From Tritrichomonas musculus (lineage: Eukaryota > Parabasalia > Tritrichomonadida > Tritrichomonadidae), in the NCBI GenBank assembly GCA_039105265.1, contig JAPFFF010000044.1, positions 744,001 to 808,000 on the forward strand: 64,000 nt of DNA. Reading direction: 5' to 3'. The position numbers were made by a program, and so were the translations under genes. Within the stretch, counting starts at the first letter, position 1; each line of letters opens with the position of its first letter. The notes under the pieces are model-generated. The model saw only the letters and a program-made list of their open reading frames with translations, was not told the DNA's origin and did not search any database. Of this stretch, positions 48,275-56,477 are shown in pieces.

Positions 48275-48997
48275 TTATGGTTCATAATCAAAATATGTTT
48301 TGTTATTTCCAAGATGAGGTCTTGTGTTATAGTATTTCCAATCATTCCATACAACTTGGTAATTTCTATCTTTGTATCTATATGTTAACTTTGATTTCTG
48401 ATTAACATATTGTGATATCAATTCACAACCTTCTTTAGCAAATAATTGTGCAATATGTTCATGAGTGTATCTTGGGCATTTAGATTTATGTGCCCTATAT
48501 CCTGTATTCCATTTTGTTGGTGTTGTTTGGTATTCCAGTCCTTCAAATAAGTATCGTATTTTGGTTCGTCCATCAACATATTTATCAAGTAATTCACAAC
48601 CTTCTAGCTTCATTGAATCTCTCAAATTGTTTTCTTTAGCTAATCGTTTCTTTTCAATTTTATCATTTTTGTACTCTTCTAGTTTCGTAATTCCATTGGG
48701 ATTAATATCATATTTCATTTTACTTTTACTCTTATGAGCACTTCTTATAGGATCAATAACAAAATCTTCAAGATGAGCAGTCAATAATTGTGTTGGATTA
48801 GAGTTTCTATAAAAATAGATTAGCGAACTTTCATATATATTCTTAGGTGTTTTGATGATTGTGCAGTTATTTTCTTCAAACAATTGCTTAACTAAATCAT
48901 ATGTTGCATCAACAGTTTTTGGAATATACGATGTATAAAACTTATTATTGTGGTTTTCAATAATGTTAGCTTTCATAGTACTTAATGCTTCGCTCAT
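48275..48997 (-). CDS. Repeat-domain protein, endonuclease-associated DNA-binding type (tentative)
   Basis: About 240 residues from the first ATG (48997); the open frame runs on into the terminal repeat through a TTG, which is not a plausible eukaryotic start. The C-terminal half has two similar units: EGCELLDKYVDGRTKIRYLFEGLEYQ and EGCELISQYVNQKSKLTYRYKDRNYQ, each followed by a W-x(3)-(Y/W) stretch. Repeats of this form (GC-LL-Y-N-TK-Y-C.GH...W..F) occur in phage and giant-virus proteins associated with homing endonucleases, though the zinc cysteines are absent here. It is the last gene before the right terminal repeat. Confidence 0.55.
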   Translation of the reverse strand: MSEALSTMKANIIENHNNKFYTSYIPKTVDATYDLVKQLFEENNCTIIKTPKNIYESSLIYFYRNSNPTQLLTAHLEDFVIDPIRSAHKSKSKMKYDINPNGITKLEEYKNDKIEKKRLAKENNLRDSMKLEGCELLDKYVDGRTKIRYLFEGLEYQTTPTKWNTGYRAHKSKCPRYTHEHIAQLFAKEGCELISQYVNQKSKLTYRYKDRNYQVVWNDWKYYNTRPHLGNNKTYFDYEP

Positions 48998-49007
48998 TTT
49001 TAGTGTG

Positions 49008-49195
49008 GAAAAAAATAAAAAATAATTATCACTTGAATGATGACATGATGGACTGAAAGAAATGAATAAGTAGTTTGTGCGTATTGAAGAGAATGTGATA
49101 AAACAACATTGAGTACAACATATGAATCTCAATGATATTATATCAAATCAGTAGTTCGTGCTTCTGACCCCTCTAAAGACTCTCTATACACTACT
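49008..49195 (-). repeat. Terminal inverted repeat, right
   Basis: Reverse complement of 27736-27923, read as identical over all 188 bases. Confidence 0.95.
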
Positions 49196-49201
49196 AACGT
49201 G
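49196..49201. repeat. Target-site duplication, right copy (AACGTG)
   Basis: Matches 27730-27735 exactly and abuts the right terminal repeat. Confidence 0.95.
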
Positions 49202-49243
49202 CGCTACTCCATCTTATTATCATTTATAACCTTAATATCTCAT
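49202..49243 (-). pseudogene. Older Maverick: 5' fragment of the split coiled-coil gene
   Basis: Read on the minus strand, the bases next to the target duplication encode a short VIN-containing N-terminus that lines up, residue for residue in spacing, with the first 14 residues of the intact homologue at 45142. The ATG region (49243-49241) is one base out of phase and a TAG (49206-49204) interrupts the frame, so this gene carries damage besides the insertion. Confidence 0.7.
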
Positions 49244-49325
49244 TGCGCTATATATTTCATATTATCGCAATTCATTTCAAAACAGACCAAAATAAATTCA
49301 TATGTATGTGGATATTCGATGATGA

Positions 49326-49577
49326 TTAAACCTTGTCCAGTATGGATTTACCTATATCATTAGCTTTGCTTACGTAATTGAGACCAGTGATGATGGTGTC
49401 TACAACTGGTCCAACACCTGGTATGAAGTCGGCGATTGGCTTGATCCTATTGATGATCCCCTTTCCAATATCAACTGCCCTTGGGATGTTGCGGATGACA
49501 GTTTGAGCTGCATTCTTGAGCTTACTGCCGACGTTTTTGAAAGCGTTCTTAATCTTCTTGAAGATGCCAATACCCAT
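49326..49577 (-). CDS. Older Maverick: pVI-like small amphipathic protein
   Basis: An 83-residue protein starting MGIGIFKKIKNAFKNVGSKLK at the ATG at 49577, a clear homologue of 44861-45115, with IGKGIINRIKPIADFIPGVGPVVDTI after it. The frame is intact. It is head-to-head with the capsid gene, 47 bases apart, as in the intact element. TTTTTG lies 10 bases before the ATG. Confidence 0.65.
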   Translation of the reverse strand: MGIGIFKKIKNAFKNVGSKLKNAAQTVIRNIPRAVDIGKGIINRIKPIADFIPGVGPVVDTIITGLNYVSKANDIGKSILDKV

Positions 49578-49624
49578 TTGGTATATACAAAAATGTGATT
49601 TCAAGCTTTTTTCCAAGATACAAA

Positions 49625-51728
49625 ATGAGATACAGGAACGAAAGAGCTCACAATTCGAAATACGAGGTTGGGAATGTCAATGACACATTCCAGAAGATGA
49701 GAAATATTATCAATGTGAATGATGGTACCAGAAGCTTCTCATTTAGAACTGTCGATTGCCATGACCAGCCAGCCCCATTTCATCAAGGCCAGTACTCACA
49801 GATTTCATTAACACGCCCCGACCACTTCATTAGCGATATCGACAAAGGTTTCCTCACATTCCACATCAAACTTGATTTGCAATTGAACACCGATTTGGCC
49901 AAATTACAACTGATTGATGATCCAAATAACTTCTATAAATTGTTCGTTGGGTTTAAGTCCTCGAACCAATTATTCGACAGGCTAGAGATTCTCCATAACA
50001 ATGTCAATGTTGGATATCAGCAAAATGAATGCATTCGCGAGGGCTTTCATATACTCGGTTTTGAAACCAGAAACTGAGAAGATGCGCCGCAGATTCGTTC
50101 ACAGCTTATGGGAGAACATCAGCAATTATAGTCAAACTCATGCTGGTTCACACGTTAATCTCAATAGCTTCAAGGATGGTGGTAAGACCACAACCGAGTT
50201 CGACTTGAATGTACCATTTGATGACTTGCTTGCATTACAGGCATTCGATTTATTCCCTAACGGAATCATTGGTCATTTATCCATTAGATTCCAAGTCAGT
50301 CCAGATGGTCTTGTTTGGGCTGCCATTGACCCATACACGGCTGCTGAAGCTAAGGCATTCTTGGAAGATAATGATACCGTATCCCCAGAGGAACTCGATA
50401 AGTTGAAACAAATCAAAGCACATGGACATCTCAAACATCAATTCACTCAAATCGGTAATGAGGCTATTATCCCAGGACCAGGAACACCATCACCATCTCC
50501 TTCACCAACTCCAGGACCTTCACCATCTCCAACACCTGATCCATCACCAAGTCCTGATCAATCTCCTGAAGAAGAAGATAAGCCAGATCCATCACCAAGT
50601 CCAAGTCCAAGTCCAACTCCAGCTCCAATCAAATATAAGCTTAGATACAGAATTGGTGAACAATATAATTTCCAAAGTGATGGTTCATATACTTATGATG
50701 ATATCGCACAGGATCTTGTCATGTATTTCAGCTATACAGCAGATGAGTTTGCTAAATTGGACCTCAAGCCAACTTCCACTGATGAAGAAATATGTTTAGC
50801 CAATCCTGATTACACCAAGCCAGCTTTGCAACACAATGATGGTAAGTACTATGTATGGCAAATCGAGAAGACCGTTGCTAAATCTGCTAACCACATCATG
50901 AGTGAATATCATGGCACTAGAGAGCAAATCTTGAGTGAAACATATTCATCACAACCAGCAACACTCACTGTTAACCGAATGACCATCACTCTCTGCAAGT
51001 CCAACATGCAAGGATATGGTGTTTATGAAGCCACTCGTGCAAGCATTGAATCCATCTTACGTGAAGGCCTAGTAATTCCATCTCAAAAGGTAGATTACCA
51101 TGCATTCCCAATTGCAGCAGCCGCTAACGGAATCAAGTCTACATTGAATATCCCATTAATCAATGTCACAAGCATGTCATTGTTGTTCCCCAAGCATCAC
51201 AATGATTGGACTGTATTTGAGAATCCGGTTTACCCAAACTGCTTTTTGAATATTGGTGGTAAGAACTTCCCAGATGAGAATGTCAGTACAATTGGTGCCA
51301 GATTCTTCGAAAGCCAATTAACAGCTGGAGATCTTGATGGTATCACACTCCAATGTTCAAAGGAATTCGAAGATAGCTTCACCATGCCTAAGAACGATGA
51401 AAATGGTGTCCGATATCGAAATACATTGAGTGATGCCACATCATTTGTATTCAATGTCCAAACAGAACGTGCATCTGCTGGATACTGTTATGATGGCTTA
51501 GATGGCGGCAAAGGCAATATCCAAATTCAAGTCAAAGGTCAACCAATATTCACTGGTGATAATGATACATATTACAAGATTATCGAACCAAGTGGAGCCA
51601 TTGTTAGACCACCACCTGTACAACTCTGTTTATGCAGAGACACCTACTTCAAGCTCTCACTCGATGGCCTTGAATATATTGATGATGAATCACCAGCTGG
51701 CTCACAAATTGATCCAGAAATGGCATAA
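49625..51728 (+). pseudogene. Older Maverick: major capsid protein, frameshifted
   Basis: Homologue of 42767-44809 in the same layout, including the Pro-Ser-Pro-Thr linker (here longer, with an added EEEDKPD segment). The frame from the ATG at 49625 ends at about 50077. The correct reading continues in another frame, so there is a one-base frameshift near 50047-50055, just after ECIREGF. The rest is open to 51728. This gene is visibly richer in G+C than its homologue (many third-position C and G). Unless the frameshift is an assembly error, the element cannot make its own capsid. Confidence 0.85.
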
Positions 51729-51754
51729 GAAATATAGCATTAGGGGTAAAAATA

Positions 51755-51760
51755 TTTTTG
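51755..51760 (+). promoter_or_regulatory. T-tract promoter motif of 51771 gene
   Basis: TTTTTG followed by CACT, as in the paralogous promoter at 46083-46094. Confidence 0.55.
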
Positions 51761-51770
51761 CACTTTGGAA

Positions 51771-52172
51771 ATGTCTCTCCATAAGGCTAGAATTCTATCA
51801 AGTGAGAATGATGCGAGTGTTAAGCAAGAGCAGAATGTGAATATTAAGATCGCCGCGAATAGACCTCCACCAGTTCAACCGGTATCATACCCTCAGGTTC
51901 CCCAAGTTCAACCCCAAATGGAATATACTCAAAATGGCACTCAGGATGCAAATTTTACTACAGCCTCAACAACTGGTCCATATCTATCAGTTGCTCCAAT
52001 AAACAGTCCATTCCAAGGAACTTTGTTCCCTGAGTCTTCGACAATATATCGTTCATTAGAACTTGACACTGACGATCTGGATTCCAAAAATAAATTCATC
52101 GAGATATTGCTGAATATCTATGAGACCAATCCACTGAGGATGAACAACTATCTTGTGTGCCATTTATATTGA
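51771..52172 (+). pseudogene. Older Maverick: truncated KARILSSENDASVKQ protein
   Basis: About 133 residues from the ATG at 51771. It shares KARILSSENDASVKQ, the Pro/Gln-rich segment and the LDSKNKFIEILLNIYETNPLRMNNYLVC block with 46098-46676. It then stops where the homologue continues for ~85 residues, so the C-terminal domain is lost. Confidence 0.7.
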
Positions 52173-52210
52173 GTTGCTTATTAATTTATCGAATTCAAAA
52201 TGAATAACAA

Positions 52211-52519
52211 TCATTCACCTCCTTTCATGTCTGTAAACCATAAATGATACTCTTTTTTTGTGTTGTTCAGACACTCATATTTACGATATTTTGTTTGTCG
52301 TCTGTTAGCAAGCATAATGAAATGATCGCAGAAAGGCATGAATTCAACAATATCCGAATGAACAATCAAATCACCAACAATATATTGATTGACAACAGCA
52401 CCACAGTATTGAACAACAATGTACTTCTTGTTGCGACTATAAACGAAATCATCAGGAGGAATAAAATCTTTTGATTGTGTGTGATAGTATCGTTTTGTGA
52501 TTGGTTGTTTAGCTTTCAT
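52211..52519 (-). CDS. Older Maverick: small conserved protein
   Basis: A 102-residue homologue of 40089-40481 (KAKQPITKRYYHTQS, VHSDIVEF, FIMLANRRQTKYRKYE, LWFTD). It ends ~13 residues earlier than the homologue (DMKGGE) and overlaps the end of the integrase gene by 11 bases. The frame is otherwise intact. Confidence 0.6.
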   Translation of the reverse strand: MKAKQPITKRYYHTQSKDFIPPDDFVYSRNKKYIVVQYCGAVVNQYIVGDLIVHSDIVEFMPFCDHFIMLANRRQTKYRKYECLNNTKKEYHLWFTDMKGGE

Positions 52520-53624
52520 TTTGCGTTTTATAAGTCAAAAAGAATACTTTATAATCATCATTCAAATCATCTATTGATGAATAAACATATTTGGTGTACA
52601 TGATTGGGACAGTTATTATTGTTTTATTCTTCAGCGTTTTGTTAGTTTGACGCAAAGGATTTAATAGTTTACATTTAACGTTTCCAGACTCATAACAAAT
52701 GAATTCAGCGAGTTCATTGAACACTCTTCTTTGCTTTTCATGTTTCTTTTCTGTTTTTCTGTAATCAGTGTGAATGAGTATTATATTTTTGGGTTTGTAT
52801 GACAGAAGACCTTTAAATCGTTGTTTTTGTTGAATCTCTTTCAATTGCATTGATTTCGCTCTTATGTATTGCCATTCAAGGTCGCGGTCATCTTGCATCT
52901 GTTGAGGTGTTAGATAAATGTATTTTGATTGTCGTTTGTCAAGGTATTCATCAACTTCTTCATTAAATGATGTGTATAAAGGATTCAATAAACGAAGAGA
53001 TGAATGAGGTGTGTTATTGTACCATTCAACCATTTGTTGTATCAATACATTGTTTGTCATTCGTTGTTGTGATTGTCCGAAAGCATTTTGTAATGTTCTG
53101 ATTACTGCATCAACACATTTATGTGCATTCGTGAAAGGTGAATCATCAATGATTAACTTTATTTTGTTAGGAGCTTTGAATTTAATTGTGGGTTTGTTTT
53201 TTTGGTGTCCTTCTTCACCGTTGCAATAACTTTTGAATGCATTTGATATGAAAGCCTTTTCACCATCACATTTAATTGTTTCAATTCTGATATTCCTTTT
53301 ATTGACTAGTTTATCAATTACTTTGATTACGTAAAACACAGATTTGTAATCAATTGGTTCAACAATTAAGTATTAGGTGTTTACATTGATAAGAACAAGA
53401 TAAGCTTTGTTTAATGCAAACATTATATCCATTTCCCAACAGTGAGGCTCAAATGAGAAGTCAGGTTTTGATAGTTTCTTTACTGTTTTCAATTGGTAAT
53501 CTGGTATGTATGTCTCAGTTTTAATGTTTGTGTCTTTGAAGTATTTGTATTTAGATTTGAAAGGATAGTTGATTGATTCCTTGTAGCAGCGTGTACTCGC
53601 TGCATCTTCGATGTAGTCATTCAT
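52509..53624 (-). pseudogene. Older Maverick: integrase with in-frame stop
   Basis: Homologue of 40487-41842 from the ATG at 53624. A TAA at 53373-53375 interrupts the frame where the intact copy has the Arg of NTRYLIVEP. Before it lie KSKYKY and CWEMDIMF (first Asp); after it, CDGEKAF (second Asp), then KCVDAVIRTLQ, with Asp again in place of the third catalytic Glu, and YNNTPHSSLR. The frame has no other break. It lacks the ~50-residue helical insertion of the intact copy. Confidence 0.88.
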
Positions 53625-53632
53625 TTGAATCA

Positions 53633-53640
53633 CAAAAATA
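53633..53640 (-). promoter_or_regulatory. T-tract promoter motif of older integrase
   Basis: TATTTTTG on the minus strand, eight bases before the ATG at 53624; supports that start over the upstream in-frame GTG. Confidence 0.45.
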
Positions 53641-53982
53641 AAGATATTATTTAATGATGATTATTTAATGAATTAAAGGGTAAAATTACCCCTTTTGATA
53701 TCTCTATTTTTAATCACTTTCAAATGAATCACAAATATAAAAAGGGATATAGAAAGGGATAATAGTCAGATATGGTAGTGGGTGTTTCACACCACACTAC
53801 ACACATGAAACTTACACTTTTGGTCTATTTTAATAACGAAAATGACAAAATGACAATCAATTGGCAATGTCATGATTTACGTCTCGTGGCGCGTATATTT
53901 TAATGCATAACCTCGATGTCAGAGCTGTTGGTGATGATTTCATGTGTTGCTATCATAAATGATATACTCACCACTAATAACA
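53641..53982. other. Spacer between two integrase modules; likely element boundary
   Basis: 340 bases without a gene. It contains an imperfect inverted repeat around 53775-53800 (GGGTGTTTCACACC) and a G+C-richer patch at 53880-53900. The older Maverick probably ends here, since the next genes belong to a different integrase family, but I could not pair it with a left terminal repeat. Confidence 0.4.
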
Positions 53983-53986
53983 ATGA

Positions 53987-55030
53987 ATGAAATATAATTT
54001 ATTGATATCACAAATGAAACGATTAACTGACCCAATCGATTACACACCAATACCAAAAGAATACGTGTTCTTCAGGGAAGATGGAAAGCAAGACAATGAC
54101 AGACCAAATAGATTTTATTTTAACTTGCCAGCTGATTGGTGTACTGCAGACAAAGGAGAGACAATTATTGGTTTTCGTACAATATGGATGTTAGCGAGAC
54201 GTCGTAAATTGGAATTCAATATCAAAGTCAAAAAATATTTCAGAAATAACACATCGAAAGTGAGTCAAGTTGAATGCAATATTGTTTCATGGTTATCAAC
54301 AGACAAGGATTTGAGAGAAATATGGAAAGATATGAATGAACAATTGAATATAGCTTTTAGACATTACAATAATTATCAATGGAAAGAAGGATATCCAAAG
54401 TTTTTCATCAATGATGAAGAGATACCCGAGATGTATATCAAAAATCAAAAACGAATTAAAGATGTTCAAATGGACGGATACTATGACTACAACAAAAAGA
54501 TGTTTATCGAAACTATTTATTCAGCATCGAATGAACTAAAGGAAGATGAAGTAGATGAAGATGATAAGAATAAATTATGTAATGTTGAAATAGCTATTAA
54601 ATTTAAATATAGACATTATGACAAAAATAACAAAGAACAGTATAACGAACCACATGTGAAATGCGATTTTGCGGATATCATGAATGTTGGCTTTGAGCCA
54701 TTTCAAAATGACCCGAACAATTATATGAACATCACTGATGATAAGGTTGAAGGAAAATGGATGAAAGAAATTAAATTTGAGAATGTATGGGATAGACACA
54801 GTTGCAAAGTGTATTCATCAATAGCTGAAGAGACAAGCAAGGGATATGTTGGAAATAGTTATCAAAACTTCTCGCCGATAAAATATTTCGAATTGAATTC
54901 TACTGACCAAACATTTTGGATTGAATTTTACAGTGGTCGTAATTATAAAATGCCTATGAAATTACCAGTTAGTGAAAGTTTTATGATTGAAATGCAGATG
55001 ATGAATCATCAGAAGTTGTTATATATATAA
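53987..55030 (+). CDS. Unknown protein upstream of second integrase
   Basis: A 347-residue, aromatic- and charge-rich protein, predicted beta-rich (NRFYFNLPADWCTADKGETIIGFRTIWML..., VEIAIKFKYRHYDKNNKEQY, FWIEFYSGRNYKMPM). It is not recognised and not similar to genes of the intact element. It ends one base before the integrase ATG (55032), so the two are likely expressed together. A structural or capsid-related role is possible by position only. Confidence 0.55.
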   Translation: MKYNLLISQMKRLTDPIDYTPIPKEYVFFREDGKQDNDRPNRFYFNLPADWCTADKGETIIGFRTIWMLARRRKLEFNIKVKKYFRNNTSKVSQVECNIVSWLSTDKDLREIWKDMNEQLNIAFRHYNNYQWKEGYPKFFINDEEIPEMYIKNQKRIKDVQMDGYYDYNKKMFIETIYSASNELKEDEVDEDDKNKLCNVEIAIKFKYRHYDKNNKEQYNEPHVKCDFADIMNVGFEPFQNDPNNYMNITDDKVEGKWMKEIKFENVWDRHSCKVYSSIAEETSKGYVGNSYQNFSPIKYFELNSTDQTFWIEFYSGRNYKMPMKLPVSESFMIEMQMMNHQKLLYI

Positions 55031-55031
55031 A

Positions 55032-55991
55032 ATGACTTTCAAATCAATTGAAGATTTATATAATCGTTTTCCGTGGCGAACACCATCAAAATTTGTACCA
55101 CTAGGGAAAAGATATGGATTTAATGAAAAGGAAGCAAGAGAATATTTGAAAAATAATATCATTCATGATGTAGTACCAGACAAACCAAAATATATGAACA
55201 TCTATTCAAAACATCCTGGAGGATATCAAATGGACACGTTCATTAATAACAGACGAAAGAATGAATTAAATTATTTGATGTTCATTAATATAAACACACG
55301 CAAAGCTTACAGTTATCCATTGGTTGGGAAAGGAGCAAAAACAATAATTGATGCATTTAATAAATTCATTCATGATGTCAAAAATGTATATTCAATAACG
55401 TCAGACCAAGACTCAGCATATTTGTCAAATGAATTCTTGGATTACATTAAATCAAAGAACATTATTTATAGAACAACAGAAGACAATAATCATAATGTAC
55501 TTGGAATAATAAATCGATTCATGAGAACAATTAGGGATATGATAGGTGAAAATAGATATATTGCTGAAGATGAAATGAAATCATTAATTGAAGCATATAA
55601 TGAAACACCGCACAAATCATTGAATAATAGAGCACCAAATGATATAACAGAAAATGATGAAATGGAATATATTAAAAAAATGTCTAAAAATAATCCATAT
55701 GATTACAAGCCTGATGATAGAGTGAGAATAGTTAACATTGATGGTCCATCGTGGGCGAAGGCAAAAAGACGTTCACGTGTTAGCGAAGAGGCATATATAG
55801 TTGATTCGAAAGTTGGTAATCAATTTATGATTAAAGCTAAAGATAAATCAGTTGATAAATATCCTGGATATCAATTAGTGAAGACAGATAATAAAAATAT
55901 CGCTGAGACATTGAAGGATGGTAAACGTGGAATTATTGACAAAATAACTGGCTACAATAAAAAATTGAATCAATATCAAGTCGTTTATTAA
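55032..55991 (+). CDS. int: Second, divergent rve-type integrase
   Basis: A 319-residue integrase of a different subfamily from the two above. The first Asp is at 68 (GYQMDTF), the second at 125 or 127 (ITSDQDSAYLS). The motif expected to hold the third acidic residue reads GIINRFMRTIRD, with Asn 161 where Glu is usual. YNETPHKSLNNRAPNDI follows, then an SH3/chromodomain-like basic end (YKPDDRVRIVNIDGPSWAKAKRRSRVSEEAYIV). The frame stops at TAA 55989-55991 but stays open for 42 more protein-like codons to 56120, so this stop may be recent or read through. Confidence 0.82.
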   Translation: MTFKSIEDLYNRFPWRTPSKFVPLGKRYGFNEKEAREYLKNNIIHDVVPDKPKYMNIYSKHPGGYQMDTFINNRRKNELNYLMFININTRKAYSYPLVGKGAKTIIDAFNKFIHDVKNVYSITSDQDSAYLSNEFLDYIKSKNIIYRTTEDNNHNVLGIINRFMRTIRDMIGENRYIAEDEMKSLIEAYNETPHKSLNNRAPNDITENDEMEYIKKMSKNNPYDYKPDDRVRIVNIDGPSWAKAKRRSRVSEEAYIVDSKVGNQFMIKAKDKSVDKYPGYQLVKTDNKNIAETLKDGKRGIIDKITGYNKKLNQYQVVY

Positions 55992-56120
55992 GGCGGCGTG
56001 AAAGATAAAATAGCAGCGAGAAATTTGAGAGAAGGTAATCCAGCGATGTTAAGTCGAATGGAACGTGAATATTGGAGCAAACAACAAACAATACCACCAC
56101 AAATATTAAAATGGTCTTAA

Positions 56121-56477
56121 TCATCTTTCATATATTTATTATATATTTTTGTAGTAGTATATACGAGTCGGTTTCCGCGGGGGCCACGCTACGCTTAAGC
56201 CCACACGTCAACACGAACTCGTGATAAAAGTAGTATAGTATAGGCGGTGTCTCATACTTCGCCACCGCCTACACTGCTCGCCACCAAGCTCAGGTACACC
56301 TTCGCTTGGGCCTCGCTACCCGGCCAAATACCCTCTGAAAACCTATCGTAAGTACACACTCTCTACTTTCACTATTCTGCCAATGTCATTTCCAAGGTAT
56401 GGAGTAGTTTTTGAGCTTTCTAATGGTGTTTTTTTTGAATTCTACACCCGAAAAAATATCTATCAACTTTTTGTATT
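56121..56477. other. Putative left terminus of a third Maverick, GC-rich with hairpins
   Basis: AGTAGTATATACGAGTC at 56153-56169 resembles the intact element's end AGTAGTGTATAGAGAGTC. The next ~180 bases are unusually G+C-rich and contain hairpins. It includes a half copy of the dispersed core (CTTCGCTTGGGCC, ~56302) on the opposite strand. No gene is seen before the convergent end of the 56478 gene. The partner repeat would lie beyond base 64000. Confidence 0.5.
56241..56271. repeat. 9-bp-stem hairpin
   Basis: TAGGCGGTG (56241-56249) pairs with CACCGCCTA (56263-56271) across a 13-base loop. Confidence 0.8.

Larger units (their letters stand above)
27736..49195. mobile_element. Complete Maverick/Polinton, 21,460 bp
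   Basis: Bounded by 188-bp terminal inverted repeats starting AGTAGTGTATAGAGAG and by a 6-bp target duplication. It encodes the Polinton hallmark set: protein-primed DNA polymerase B, retrovirus-like integrase, double-jelly-roll-type major capsid protein and FtsK/HerA-type packaging ATPase, plus fibre-like, HNH endonuclease, pVI-like and many unknown proteins on both strands with minimal spacing. I recognised no adenain-type cysteine protease. All frames appear open and the repeats identical, so the insertion is recent and the element may be active or able to form particles. It sits inside an older relative. Confidence 0.95.

Noticed and set aside
48998..49132. N-terminal extension of the 48275 gene into the terminal repeat
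   Set aside because: It depends on a TTG start and on terminal-repeat sequence that reads identically in the other, unrelated end; accidental open frame.
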